Source: Brevibacterium sp. CS2
GTDB lineage: Bacteria; Actinomycetota; Actinomycetes; Actinomycetales; Brevibacteriaceae
Assembly (NCBI RefSeq): GCF_005280295.1
Contig: NZ_CP040020.1
Span: 2,852,001 to 2,916,000, forward strand
Length of the DNA stretch: 64,000 nucleotides
Direction: 5' to 3'
Numbering within the stretch: the first letter of the stretch is position 1; each line of letters begins with the position of its first letter. Made by a program: the position numbers and the translations under genes. The notes beneath the pieces are model-generated. The model saw nothing but the letters and a program-made list of their open reading frames with translations. It had not been told where the DNA came from and searched no databases. Positions 35,356-47,031 of the stretch are shown piece after piece.

Positions 35356-36248
35356 GGGGCGCCTCCGCGGGCGATGAGCTCGCGCGCCAGGCGGCGGTAG
35401 GCCTCCGCCCCGGTGTGCGAGGGGGCGAAGGAGGTGATCGGCTCGGCGGCGACGGAGGCGTCGGGGAACTTCACGGTCCGGTTGATCACGGTGTCGAACA
35501 CCTTGTCGCCGAACGCCTCGACGACGCGGGCGATGACCTCCTGCGCATGCAGCGTGCGGCCGTCGAACATCGTGGCGAGGATGCCGTCGATCTCGAGGCC
35601 CGGGTTGAGCCGGTCCTGCACCTTCTCGATGGTCTCGACGAGCAGCGCGACGCCGCGCAGCGCGAAGAACTGGGTCTCGAGCGGGATGATGACGCCGTGC
35701 GCGGCGGTCAGCGCGTTGACGGTGAGGAGGCCGAGCGAGGGCTGGCAGTCGATGAGGATGACGTCGTACTCGCCGGCGACCTTCGCGAGCGCCCGGGCGA
35801 GCACCTGCTCGCGGGCGACCTCGTTGACGAGCTGCACCTCCGCGGCGGACAGGTCGATGTTCGCCGGGAGGATGTCGATGCCCTCGACGTTGGAGCCCAC
35901 GATGACGTCGTGCGGGTCGACCCGGGAGCTCATGAGCACGTTGTAGATGCTGAGCTCGAGGTCGTAGGGGTTGACGCCGAGGCCCACCGACAGGGCGCCC
36001 TGCGGGTCGAAGTCGACGAGCAGCACGCGGCGGCCGTAGGCGGCGAGCGCCGCCCCGAGGTTGATCGAGGAGGTGGTCTTGCCGACCCCGCCCTTCTGGT
36101 TGACCATCGCGACGATCCGTGCCGGCCCGTGCGCGCTCAGCGGTGCGGGTTCGGGGAACTCCCGGGTCGGACGACCGGTGGGACCGAGGCGGTCCTCGGC
36201 CCCGGGGATGTCGAGTCTCTGCTGCGAATCGGCCACGCGGATGGTCAC
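35352..36248 (-). CDS. ParA/Soj-type chromosome-partitioning ATPase
   Basis: A 298-residue deviant Walker ATPase: NQKGGVGKTTSSINLG (P-loop with signature lysine), LLVDFDPQGALSVGLG, DVILIDCQPSLGLLTVNAL. It has a 40-residue N-terminal extension and begins at a GTG. It corresponds to the Rv1708-type ParA encoded with scpA and scpB rather than the origin-proximal ParA with ParB; no ParB is nearby. Probable role: positioning of the chromosome or condensin. The stop overlaps the scpA start. Confidence 0.92.
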   Translation of the reverse strand: MTIRVADSQQRLDIPGAEDRLGPTGRPTREFPEPAPLSAHGPARIVAMVNQKGGVGKTTSSINLGAALAAYGRRVLLVDFDPQGALSVGLGVNPYDLELSIYNVLMSSRVDPHDVIVGSNVEGIDILPANIDLSAAEVQLVNEVAREQVLARALAKVAGEYDVILIDCQPSLGLLTVNALTAAHGVIIPLETQFFALRGVALLVETIEKVQDRLNPGLEIDGILATMFDGRTLHAQEVIARVVEAFGDKVFDTVINRTVKFPDASVAAEPITSFAPSHTGAEAYRRLARELIARGGAP

Positions 36249-36275
36249 CTTTCTCGTGATCGGCTGCTGTCCACC

Positions 36276-37268
36276 CTATCGCGCCCGCGGGTGGGAGGTG
36301 GCATACACCTCGCGCAGGGTCTCCGAGGTCACGCGGGTGTAGATCTGCGTCGTCGTCACCGAGGAGTGGCCGAGGAGCTCCTGCACGACGCGGATGTCCG
36401 CGCCGCCCTCGAGGAGGTGGGTCGCGAAGGAGTGGCGGAAGGTGTGCGGGGAGGCGTGGGCGGCGAGCCCGGCCCGCTCGGCGGCGGTGCGGATGGTCTG
36501 CCATGCCGACTGCCGGGACAGCCGGCCGCCGCGCTGGTTGAGGAACACCGCACCGGCGCGCTGCCGCCGCTCGGGGTCCCCGCTCCTCCCCCGGGCCGCG
36601 CCCTCGGAGCCGGCGGCCCGGGCGGCGCTCATCTGCGGCCGACCGCGCACCAGCCAGGCGTCCAGCGCCCGCGCGGCGTGCGCGCCGAGCGGCACCAGCC
36701 GCTCCTTGCTCCCCTTGCCGTAGAGCCGCACGATCCGGTGCTCGAGGTCGAGGTCGTCGATGTCGAGGCCCACGGTCTCGCTGATCCGGGCCCCGGTGGC
36801 GTAGAGGAGCTCGAGCAGGGCACGCGAGCGCAGCTCCGCGGCGGAGTCCCCGACGACGGTGGCGAGGAGGGATTCGACCTCGGCGATGCTCAGCGCCTTG
36901 GGGAGCCGCTCGGTGGCCGAAGGCGGGCGGACGTCGACGCCGGGGTCGGTGCCGGTGAGGCCCTCGGCGTGGAGGAAGGCGTGGAGGCGGCGCACCGCGA
37001 CGGTGATGCGGGAGCGGCTGCGCACCGCGAGCCCGGTGTCGGCGAGCCCGGCGACGAAGGTCCGCAGGTCCTCCGGGGTGACCGCGGTGTAGTCGCGCGC
37101 GTCCTGCGCGGTGAGCCAGGTGAGGTAGCGGCCGAGGTCGCGGGCGTAGGCGTCGAGCGTGTTGCGGCTGAGCCCGCGCTCGAGCTCGAGGTGGGCGAGG
37201 TAATCGGCGGCCGGTCCGCGCAGGCCGGGGACGGCCTCGGGCAGGAGCTCCGCCCCGCGGCGCGCCAT
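36276..37268 (-). CDS. xerD: Tyrosine recombinase XerD
   Basis: A 330-residue tyrosine recombinase that resolves chromosome dimers at dif with XerC. The core-binding domain ([19 protein letters not shown]) is followed by the catalytic residues: Arg in YATGARISE, Lys in [22 protein letters not shown] (His, Arg), [14 protein letters not shown] (His and nucleophile Tyr). An Arg/Gly/Ala-rich insertion of about 25 residues lies between [14 protein letters not shown] and AVFLNQRGG, which is longer than usual. Genome position next to nudix, parA and scpAB matches the conserved chromosomal xerD, so this is not an integrase of a mobile element. Confidence 0.95.
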   Translation of the reverse strand: MARRGAELLPEAVPGLRGPAADYLAHLELERGLSRNTLDAYARDLGRYLTWLTAQDARDYTAVTPEDLRTFVAGLADTGLAVRSRSRITVAVRRLHAFLHAEGLTGTDPGVDVRPPSATERLPKALSIAEVESLLATVVGDSAAELRSRALLELLYATGARISETVGLDIDDLDLEHRIVRLYGKGSKERLVPLGAHAARALDAWLVRGRPQMSAARAAGSEGAARGRSGDPERRQRAGAVFLNQRGGRLSRQSAWQTIRTAAERAGLAAHASPHTFRHSFATHLLEGGADIRVVQELLGHSSVTTTQIYTRVTSETLREVYATSHPRAR

Positions 37269-37287
37269 CAGCGGTCCCCGGGTCCGC

Positions 37288-37932
37288 TCAGGACGGCTCC
37301 CGGGAGTGCACGGCGCGCGCCGGCCACGGGGAATCGGCGGGCCGGAGCCCGGTGAAGCCGCACTCCCGGGCGAGATCGGCCTGGAGGATCCCGATGACGG
37401 CCGTCGCGTTGGTGATGCGGCCCTCGACGACGGCGGCCTTCGCCTCGCTCAGCGGCACCCAGCGGGGCACGATCCCGCTCTCCTCGCCGGAGCGGTCGAA
37501 CTCCTCGGCCGTCGCGGACAGGCCGCGGGCGAGGTAGATCCGCAGCGTCTCGCTGATGCCGCCCGGGGAGGACAGCTGGTCGGCGAGCAGGTGCCAGTCG
37601 GTGGCCGCGAGGTCGACCTCCTCGGCGAGCTCGCGGGCGGCGGTGAGGTGCGGCGGTTCGCCGGACACGTCGAGCAGGCCGGCGGGGATCTCCCAGTCGC
37701 GGGCGCGGATCGGGTGGCGGTACTGCTGGATGAGCATGATCCGGTCGTCGGCGTCGAGCGCGACGACCGCGACGGCTCCGGGGTGGGCGACGAAGTCGCG
37801 GGTCAGCGGCTCCTCGGACTCCGGGAGCCGGAAGGTCTCGCGGACGACGTCCCACACGAGGCCGGAGTACGCGACCTCGCTGCTGAGGATCTCCGGAGCG
37901 CCGAATGCGTCGCGGAGCTCGGCGTCTGCCAT
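37288..37932 (-). CDS. NUDIX hydrolase, ADP-ribose pyrophosphatase type
   Basis: A 214-residue NUDIX enzyme with a complete box: [20 protein letters not shown] followed by EVDL (G-x5-E-x7-R-E-U-x-E-E). An N-terminal [12 protein letters not shown] strand and the [17 protein letters not shown] segment place it near the ADP-ribose pyrophosphatase Rv1700, whose gene occupies the same position beside pyrG. It should cleave ADP-ribose to AMP and ribose 5-phosphate. The ATG at 37932 lies just upstream of the pyrG stop (4-base gap). Confidence 0.93.
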   Translation of the reverse strand: MADAELRDAFGAPEILSSEVAYSGLVWDVVRETFRLPESEEPLTRDFVAHPGAVAVVALDADDRIMLIQQYRHPIRARDWEIPAGLLDVSGEPPHLTAARELAEEVDLAATDWHLLADQLSSPGGISETLRIYLARGLSATAEEFDRSGEESGIVPRWVPLSEAKAAVVEGRITNATAVIGILQADLARECGFTGLRPADSPWPARAVHSREPS

Positions 37933-37936
37933 CGGC

Positions 37937-40870
<2,934 letters not shown>

Positions 40871-40875
40871 TCAGC

Positions 40876-42060
40876 CTACCGTCCGAGGACGGCGCGGTAG
40901 TGGTGGAGGAGGGTGGTGGCGACCTCGGGCTCGCGCGGCAGGTCGACGGCGGCGAGCGCGGCGCGCCGGCCCAGCCGGGACCGCTCCGCGGGATCGGCGA
41001 GCAGGGTGCCGAGGGCGGCGGCGAGCGCCTCGGGGTCCCCGGGCGGGACGAGGAGGCCGGCGTCGCCGAGCAGCCCGGGCACGCCGCCGACGGCGGTGGC
41101 GACGATCGCGCGGCCGGCCATCATCGCCTCCTGGATGACGAGGGCGCGCGCCTCCCAGCCGCTCGTGAGGACGAAGACGTCGGCGGCCTGGTTGAGGGCG
41201 GCGATGTCGGAGCGCTGCCCGAGGAAGCGCACCGGCAGCCGCTGCTCGGCGACCGTCTGCTCGAGGGCGGCGAGCTCGTGGGCGTCGGCGCTGCCGGCGA
41301 TGAGCAGGTGCGCCTCCGGGTGCTCGGCGGTGATCCGGGAGAACGCGTCGAGGAGCAGTCGGTAGTTCTTCTGCGGGGCGATGCGGCCGACGGCGAGCAC
41401 GAGCACGGAGCCGCGCGGCAGGCCGAGCTCACGGATCTTCTGCGAGCGCAGGAGCGCGATGTTGACGTCCTCGGTGAAGGCGGCGTCCGGGGCGGCGACG
41501 GGAGCGAACACGGCCGTCTGCGCCCCGCAGGCGCGGGCGCGCAGCACGAGGTCCTCGCTCGCCCCGACGGTGAGGTCGGCGCGGCGGGCGACGTAGCGCT
41601 CCACGGCCTTCTCCGCCAGGCCCCGGGCGCCGGTGCCGGCGGCCTGGTTGTGCCAGGTGACGACCGACACGGGGCGCTCGCGGCGGCGGATCCGGCCGAG
41701 CGCGGCGAGCGTGACGAGGCCGGCGCGGAAGCCGTGGGCGTGGACGATGTCGGCGCGGAAGGCGGTGACGAGGCGGGACAGGCGGCCGAGCGCGGCGGTG
41801 TCGCGCGGACCCACCGAGGTGCCGAGCTCGAGCGGAGCGAAGCGGACGCCGGGATGGTCGGTGAATCCGAAGTGGGATTCGGTGGCGGCGGGGCCGATGA
41901 CGCCGACGGCGTGCCCGGCCGCGGCGTACTCGCGGGCGAGGGCGGCGACGTGGGTGCCGACGCCGCCGGTCGAGGTGGCCAGCACGAGCAGGATCCGCAG
42001 GGGTCCTCCATCCGCTGCACCGGCAGCGCTGTGCGCGCGGGCCTCACCGTGTCGTGCCAC
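40876..42060 (-). CDS. Glycosyltransferase family 4 protein
   Basis: A 394-residue GT-B glycosyltransferase: N-terminal LRILLVLATSTGGVGTHVAA, DIVHAHGFRAGLVTLAAL, WHNQAA, then the donor-binding half VGRIAPQKNYRLLLDAFSRI, LLIAGSADAHEL, VRFLGQRSDIAALNQAADVF, TSGWEARALVIQEAMMAGRA (the E-x7-E motif) and VGGVPGLLG. It probably transfers a sugar from a nucleotide donor to an envelope glycan or lipid. The GTG at 42060 has GAGGGGA 6 bases upstream. It follows murJ by about 30 bases and sits with a second glycosyltransferase, suggesting a joint cell-envelope task. Confidence 0.9.
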   Translation of the reverse strand: MARHGEARAHSAAGAADGGPLRILLVLATSTGGVGTHVAALAREYAAAGHAVGVIGPAATESHFGFTDHPGVRFAPLELGTSVGPRDTAALGRLSRLVTAFRADIVHAHGFRAGLVTLAALGRIRRRERPVSVVTWHNQAAGTGARGLAEKAVERYVARRADLTVGASEDLVLRARACGAQTAVFAPVAAPDAAFTEDVNIALLRSQKIRELGLPRGSVLVLAVGRIAPQKNYRLLLDAFSRITAEHPEAHLLIAGSADAHELAALEQTVAEQRLPVRFLGQRSDIAALNQAADVFVLTSGWEARALVIQEAMMAGRAIVATAVGGVPGLLGDAGLLVPPGDPEALAAALGTLLADPAERSRLGRRAALAAVDLPREPEVATTLLHHYRAVLGR

Positions 42061-42092
42061 CACCGCTCCCCTCGTCGACGTCGGTCTCCAGC

Positions 42093-43892
42093 CTATTCGA
42101 TCCGGGGAGCGGAATCCGACCCGGCCGGGTCCGACCCGGGACGGTCCGCATCGGCGGGGTGCGGGCGCGCGGAGCCCGCCGCACCGCCGGGCCGGTCTTC
42201 GCCCCGGCCGGCCGCCAGACGCAGCCCGGCACGCAGCAGCCCGCGGTCGACCGCGAGCAGGCCGGCGCCCATGACGGCGAGCCCGACGAGTGCGGCGAGG
42301 ACCCCGGCGAGCACGGCTCCCACGGTGGGCGGCAGACCGGCGAACGCGGCGAGCAGGAGGTGGGAGGTCCACGCGGCGCCGACCGCGGCGAACGCGGCGA
42401 GGACGAGCGTGCGCAGCGTGCCGCCCACGGTGCCGCGCACCGCTTCCGGCCCGGCCGCCCGGCGCAGCAGGACGACGAGGAGCACACCGGCGACGATCAT
42501 GCCGAGCGCGTGGCCCGCGCAGACGAGGAGGAGGGTCGCCTCGCTCACGCTCAGCGCTCCCCCGGCACCGGCCGGGCCGGCCGCGGCACGGGAGCCGGCG
42601 AGGCCCGGCAGCGTGATCCCGTCGGCGACGAGCCCGGGCAGGACCAGCCCGCCGAACGCCACGGTGCCCGCGACGAGGAGCCAGCCGGTGGTGGTGCCGA
42701 TCGCGGCGTACCGGGAGTGCTCGAGGGAGTAGAACACGCGCGAGGCCCAGGCGACCATGCACCAGCCGGGCACGGCGAGCGCGATGAGCGTGATCCCGGC
42801 GGCCATCGTGCCGAAGGGCACGTCCGGGTTGCGGGCGGCGGCGTCGAAGGAGGAGAAGAACGCGGCGAGCGGTGCGGCGGCGGCGACGAGGACGACCGAG
42901 CCGGCGAAGCCGACGCGGATGATCATCCCGGTGGTCGTCGCCACCGTCGCGGCGACCTCCGCGGAGGCTTCGGCCACCTGCCGGCTGAGGGTGGGGAACA
43001 CGACGGTGGCGATCGGCACGGCGAGCACCGCATAGGGCAGCAGGTACACCGCCTGGATGTAGCTGAAGACGACGAACACGCCGGTGCCGCCGACGGTGTT
43101 CGACACGACGAGGGTGATGAGCACGGACACCTGCTGGGCGAGCAGGGCGGTCATCCCCGCCGTCGCGAGGCGTGCCGCACGGCTCGCGACACCGGCGGGG
43201 AACCTCCAGCTGGGGCGCAGCCGCACCCCGGTGCGGGCGGTCGGCAGGGCGAGCGGCAGGGCGAGCATCGCGACCCCGGCGGTGGTGCCCCAGCCGAGCA
43301 GCGCGAGCGCACTCGGCTCCGCGGTCTCCGGCCCGCCGGCGACCGCGCCGTAGGCCAGGTAGGTGGCGATGACGACGAGGCTGGAGAGCAGCGGCATGAA
43401 GGCCGGCCAGAGGAAGCGCCGGTGGGCCTGGAGCACCCCGGTGAGGACCGCGCCGATCGCGTAGAGCACGAGCTGCGGGGCGAACATGAGGAGGAAGTGG
43501 CCGGCGAACCGGCCGGTGTCGGACTCCGCCTCGACGAACACGCCGGCGAGCTGCCGGTGGAACACCGCGACGAGCACGGCCAGCGGCAGGGTGAGCGTGA
43601 TCGCCCAGGTCAGCAGCGCCGAGGCGATGCGGGACACGGCGCGCGGGTCCGCCCGGGCGAGCGGCGCGGCGAGCAGCGGCACGACCGCGCCGGCGAGTGC
43701 GCCGCCGGCGACGACCTCGTAGAGGATGTTCGGCACCTGGTTGGCGGTCTGGTAGGCGGTGCCCACCGCGCCGGCGCCGACCGTCGGGGAGAACACGAGC
43801 CAGCGGGCGAACCCGACGAAGCGCGAGAGCAGGGTGATGACGGAGACCGCGAGCGCGGCGTTGGCGAGGAGCCGGACCCAGCGGGAGGTCAC
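42093..43892 (-). CDS. murJ: MurJ/MviN-family lipid II flippase
   Basis: A 599-residue membrane protein with about 14 hydrophobic segments. Family features: SVITLLSRFVGFARWLVF at the N-terminus with an essential-type Arg, ANQVPNILYEVVAGGALAGA, FAPQLVLYAIGAVLTGVLQA, and VLAVPIATVVFPTLSRQ. MurJ flips the undecaprenyl-linked peptidoglycan precursor lipid II to the outer leaflet. The C-terminal ~50 residues are hydrophilic and Asp/Pro/Gly-rich. The GTG overlaps the stop of the MraY-like gene (GTGA). Whether this is the sole MurJ or a paralogue for another glycan is not decidable here. Confidence 0.88.
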   Translation of the reverse strand: MTSRWVRLLANAALAVSVITLLSRFVGFARWLVFSPTVGAGAVGTAYQTANQVPNILYEVVAGGALAGAVVPLLAAPLARADPRAVSRIASALLTWAITLTLPLAVLVAVFHRQLAGVFVEAESDTGRFAGHFLLMFAPQLVLYAIGAVLTGVLQAHRRFLWPAFMPLLSSLVVIATYLAYGAVAGGPETAEPSALALLGWGTTAGVAMLALPLALPTARTGVRLRPSWRFPAGVASRAARLATAGMTALLAQQVSVLITLVVSNTVGGTGVFVVFSYIQAVYLLPYAVLAVPIATVVFPTLSRQVAEASAEVAATVATTTGMIIRVGFAGSVVLVAAAAPLAAFFSSFDAAARNPDVPFGTMAAGITLIALAVPGWCMVAWASRVFYSLEHSRYAAIGTTTGWLLVAGTVAFGGLVLPGLVADGITLPGLAGSRAAAGPAGAGGALSVSEATLLLVCAGHALGMIVAGVLLVVLLRRAAGPEAVRGTVGGTLRTLVLAAFAAVGAAWTSHLLLAAFAGLPPTVGAVLAGVLAALVGLAVMGAGLLAVDRGLLRAGLRLAAGRGEDRPGGAAGSARPHPADADRPGSDPAGSDSAPRIE

Positions 43893-44746
43893 GGAGCGGC
43901 GGGGGCGGCCGGCGTCCGGCCCCAGGCATCGAGCTCGCGCAGGACCGGGGTGGCCTCGATGACGCGGGTGAACGAGACCTTCTCGCTCGCGAGGGTGAGC
44001 GCGACGAGCAGGGAGAGGACGCCGAGGAGCTCCCCGCGGGAGCCCTGCAGGGCGGTGCGGGTGCCGAGTGCGGCACCGAGCGCGTTGGCGCCGGTGTCGC
44101 CGAGCATCGTGCGTCCGGCGAGGTCCTCGCCCCACACTGCCGCCGCGGTGCCGAGCACGCCGCCGGAGAGCACCGCGGCCGGCCCGTGCAGCGGCCCCAG
44201 GACGGTGACGAGTCCCGCAGCCTTGAGGGCGCGGCCGGGTCGCAGGTCGAGGAGGTTGACGAGGTTCGCGCTGCCGGCGATGACGCCGCCGGCGAGCACG
44301 GTGTCCACGCAGCGGCCGAACACCGCCGAACCCGCGAGCGGGCGGGGCTCCCGGACGACCGCGGCGGCCAGCAGGGATGCGGCGGGGATGCCGAGGACCT
44401 TGAGCCCGCCGGTGGTGACCTCGCCGCGGGCGAGCGCGCTGAGGTGGCCGCGCAGGCCCTTCGCGGACCCGGTCTCCATGAGGTCGTCGATCCCGCCGAG
44501 CACGCCGGCCGCGGCGGTCGCGGTGACGGCGGCGAACCGGTGGGCGGGTCGCGGCAGGGCGAGCGCTGCGACGGCGAGCCCGGCGGCGACGGCAGGCCCC
44601 TCGATGAGGGACACGCTCGCCCCGGAGTGGTTGGGGCGGTCGAGGCGACCGGCTCGGTCGAGCAGCGGGCGGGCGGCGGTGAGCGCACGGGCGACGCCGA
44701 GCCCGGCGGCCGCGCCGACTCCGGCGAGGACGAGGCTGCGGATCAC
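43889..44746 (-). CDS. MraY/WecA-like polyprenyl-phosphate transferase family protein
   Basis: A 285-residue membrane protein with partial signatures of the phospho-sugar:polyprenyl-phosphate transferase (GT4/MraY) family: DRPNHSGASVSLIEGPA near residue 38, GGIDDLMETGSAKGLRGHL, NLVNLLDLRPGRALK and MLGDTGANALGAALG, which hold the conserved Asp and Asn positions. It is shorter than MraY or WecA (about 340-360), so it may be a divergent or reduced enzyme. It overlaps both neighbours by 4 bases, between the MctB-like gene and murJ, which points to lipid-linked precursor synthesis. Confidence 0.8.
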   Translation of the reverse strand: MIRSLVLAGVGAAAGLGVARALTAARPLLDRAGRLDRPNHSGASVSLIEGPAVAAGLAVAALALPRPAHRFAAVTATAAAGVLGGIDDLMETGSAKGLRGHLSALARGEVTTGGLKVLGIPAASLLAAAVVREPRPLAGSAVFGRCVDTVLAGGVIAGSANLVNLLDLRPGRALKAAGLVTVLGPLHGPAAVLSGGVLGTAAAVWGEDLAGRTMLGDTGANALGAALGTRTALQGSRGELLGVLSLLVALTLASEKVSFTRVIEATPVLRELDAWGRTPAAPAAP

Positions 44747-45777
44747 TGCTCGGCCCCCGGCACGACGGACTGCGCGTTGTCGGCGAAGCCGAAGGCGCCC
44801 GGGTTGCCGGCGATCGCCTGTTCGAGGGCGAGCGCGGCGATGACGGGGCCGGCCGTGACCTCGAGGCCGTCGGCGGTGGTGATGCCGGAGTCGTCGGAGC
44901 GCAGTGCGGAGAGCAGGCCGCGCTCGGCCGACGCACGGGTGCCGGTGACCACGGTGGGTGCACCGGAGGCGAGCGCGGTGGCGAATGTCGCGCCGGTGGA
45001 ATCCGGTTCGGACTGCGGTGGGGCGGTCGACTCGGCCGCCTCGGCCTCCGCGGAGGTCTCCGCGGCCGGCGGGGCGACGAACATCACGGCGGTCGCGGCG
45101 GCGTAGTCCGAGCCGGTGAGCCGACCGTCGTCGGAGAACGCGGTGACGACCTGGGCGGCCTGGTCGGCGGTGTAGACGGTGGGCCCGGCGTCCTCGGGCG
45201 CCGCGGTGGGCTCCGCGCCGCGCGGCGCGGTGCCGGATCCGGGCTGCGCCGCGTCCGCGGGTTCCTCGCCGTTGCCGCCCGCCGTCCCGGCACCGGCGGT
45301 GAGCGCACGGGCCAGGGCGGTGGTGAGCGCCTCGGCCGCGCCGTCCGGCAGGCTCGGGTCGATGCCGCGCAGCGTCTCGATGAGGTCCCCGGCCCCCTCG
45401 GGGTCGAGCGCGGTCTCGGCGAGCGACACCTGCATGACGACCTCGGCGCCGGCCTCGGTGAGCCGCTCGTCGAGCGCGGTGAGCGCGTCGGCATCCGCCC
45501 CCGGGGAGCCGACGAGCGCGACCTCGGCGTCGGTGAGGGAGTCGGCAAGCAGCTCCGGGGCGGAGGCGACGACGAACTGGTCGAGCTCCTCGGCGGAGGC
45601 ACGCTCCGCGTCGAGCTCGGAGCGGAGGTTGTCCCGGTCGGTGCGCAGTGCGTCCACCTGGCTCTGCAGGGAATCGCCGATCGGCTCCTTGAGGGGCCCG
45701 GCACCGAGCACGATGCCCACCGCGAGCGCGAGGAACATCGAGATCAGCGAGACGAGGTGGTAGCGGAAATCGATCAC
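44743..45777 (-). CDS. MctB-like copper transporter family protein (Rv1698-like)
   Basis: A 344-residue protein of the DUF3186/MctB family. The N-terminus IDFRYHLVSLISMFLALAVG is the family signature and a membrane anchor. A coiled-coil-like segment (SLQSQVDALRTDRDNLRSEL) and a mixed alpha/beta domain follow (VALVGSPGADADAL, VVTAFSDDGRLTGSDYA, AVMFVAPP). A Gly/Ala/Pro-rich loop near residues 165-195 is longer than in Rv1698. In M. tuberculosis the protein helps keep copper low, although its placement next to steA suggests an envelope role too. GTG start, overlapping the steA stop. Confidence 0.88.
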   Translation of the reverse strand: MIDFRYHLVSLISMFLALAVGIVLGAGPLKEPIGDSLQSQVDALRTDRDNLRSELDAERASAEELDQFVVASAPELLADSLTDAEVALVGSPGADADALTALDERLTEAGAEVVMQVSLAETALDPEGAGDLIETLRGIDPSLPDGAAEALTTALARALTAGAGTAGGNGEEPADAAQPGSGTAPRGAEPTAAPEDAGPTVYTADQAAQVVTAFSDDGRLTGSDYAAATAVMFVAPPAAETSAEAEAAESTAPPQSEPDSTGATFATALASGAPTVVTGTRASAERGLLSALRSDDSGITTADGLEVTAGPVIAALALEQAIAGNPGAFGFADNAQSVVPGAEQ

Positions 45778-47024
45778 AGCGGGAGTCTTCCTGGGATGAG
45801 GGGGGCGAGGCCGGCGGCCGCGACGTCCGCGGTCGCCGAGCCCAGTCCGAACAGGCTCTGGAACCAGCGTGCGATGCCGTCGAACTGGGCGGCGATGAGC
45901 CCGAACACCGTCTGCCCCGCGGCGGTCGCGGAGAGCGCGACGAACACCGCGAGCAGGCCGGCGAGGGCGAGCACCCACAGCTGGGTGTTGGAGATCCGCT
46001 GCCGGTAGAGCAGCGACACGCCCTTCGCGTCGACGAGCTTCGAGCCCACGCGGAGGCGGGTGAGGAACGTCGAGGCCATGCCGCGGCGGCCCTTGTCGAG
46101 GAACTCGATGACGGTGTCGTGGGTGCCGACGGCGACGATGAGCGGGGCGCCCTTGTCGTCGGCGAGGAGCATCGCAATGTCCTCGCTCGTGCCGGAGGCC
46201 GGGAAGAGCACGCACTCGAGATCGAGCTCCTGGAGCCGTTCGACGCCCGGCGCGCGGCCGTCGCGGTAGGCGTGGACGACGAGCTCCGCGCCGGAGGTCA
46301 GGGCGGCGTCGGACACCGAGTCCATGTCGCCGACGATCATGTCCGGGGTATGACCGGCCTCGAGGATCGCGTCGGCCCCGCCGTCCACCCCGATGAGCAC
46401 CGGGCGGTACTCGCGGATGTAGGGCCGGAGCATCGCGAGATCCTCCTTGTAGTGGTAGCCGCGCACCACGATGAGGGCCTGCCGGTCGGTGAAGTCGGTG
46501 CGGACGTGCGGGACGACGATCTCCTCGTCGAGCAGGTCCGAGTCTTTGCGGATGTATTCGATGGTGTTCTCGACGAAGTCGACGAGCACGGTGTTCATCC
46601 CCGCCTCGGCCTCCCGCATGGAGGTCTCGATGCGGCTGAGCGTCTGCACCTGGCCGGCGGCGACGACCTCCTCACCGCGGAGCAGCTCGCCGTCGTGGAG
46701 GGTGAGCTCCTCGCCCTCGGCGACCGCGGCGAGCACCTCCTCGCCGACCCCGTCGACGAGCGGGATGCCAGCCTCGACGATGATCCGGGGCCCGATGTTC
46801 GGGTACCGCCCGGAGATCGAGCGGGCGGCGTTGACGACGGCGGCGGGCCGGCAGGCGACGAGCGCCTCGGCGGACACCCGGTCGATGTCGGCGTGGCCGA
46901 TGACGGCGATCTCCCCGGCCTGGAGGCGCTTGGTGAGGTCCTTGGTGCGCGGGTCTGCGCGCACGACGGCCGGTCCGACGAGGGTGTCGGTGGGAATGGT
47001 CTCTCGGCCCTTGCGCAGTCTCAT
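45774..47024 (-). CDS. steA: SteA-like cytokinetic-ring / cell-envelope protein
   Basis: A 416-residue protein matching SteA (Rv1697-like, thiamin-pyrophosphokinase-like fold). Features: IAVIGHADIDRVSAEAL, ARSISGRYPNIGPRIIVEAG, VRGYHYKEDLAMLRPYI, GVDGGADAILEAGHTPDMIVGDMDS (the pyrophosphokinase-like site), and a C-terminal membrane helix (LWVLALAGLLAVFVALSAT) with an amphipathic tail. In Corynebacterium SteA and SteB recruit peptidoglycan hydrolysis at division. The gene here next to it is the MctB-like one, the usual neighbour. It starts 7 bases after the recN stop. Confidence 0.93.
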   Translation of the reverse strand: MRLRKGRETIPTDTLVGPAVVRADPRTKDLTKRLQAGEIAVIGHADIDRVSAEALVACRPAAVVNAARSISGRYPNIGPRIIVEAGIPLVDGVGEEVLAAVAEGEELTLHDGELLRGEEVVAAGQVQTLSRIETSMREAEAGMNTVLVDFVENTIEYIRKDSDLLDEEIVVPHVRTDFTDRQALIVVRGYHYKEDLAMLRPYIREYRPVLIGVDGGADAILEAGHTPDMIVGDMDSVSDAALTSGAELVVHAYRDGRAPGVERLQELDLECVLFPASGTSEDIAMLLADDKGAPLIVAVGTHDTVIEFLDKGRRGMASTFLTRLRVGSKLVDAKGVSLLYRQRISNTQLWVLALAGLLAVFVALSATAAGQTVFGLIAAQFDGIARWFQSLFGLGSATADVAAAGLAPLIPGRLPL

Positions 47025-47031
47025 GGTGCCC

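Noticed and set aside
36276..37268. Integrase marking a mobile island
   Set aside because: Conserved neighbours (nudix, parA, scpAB) and sequence identify it as chromosomal XerD.
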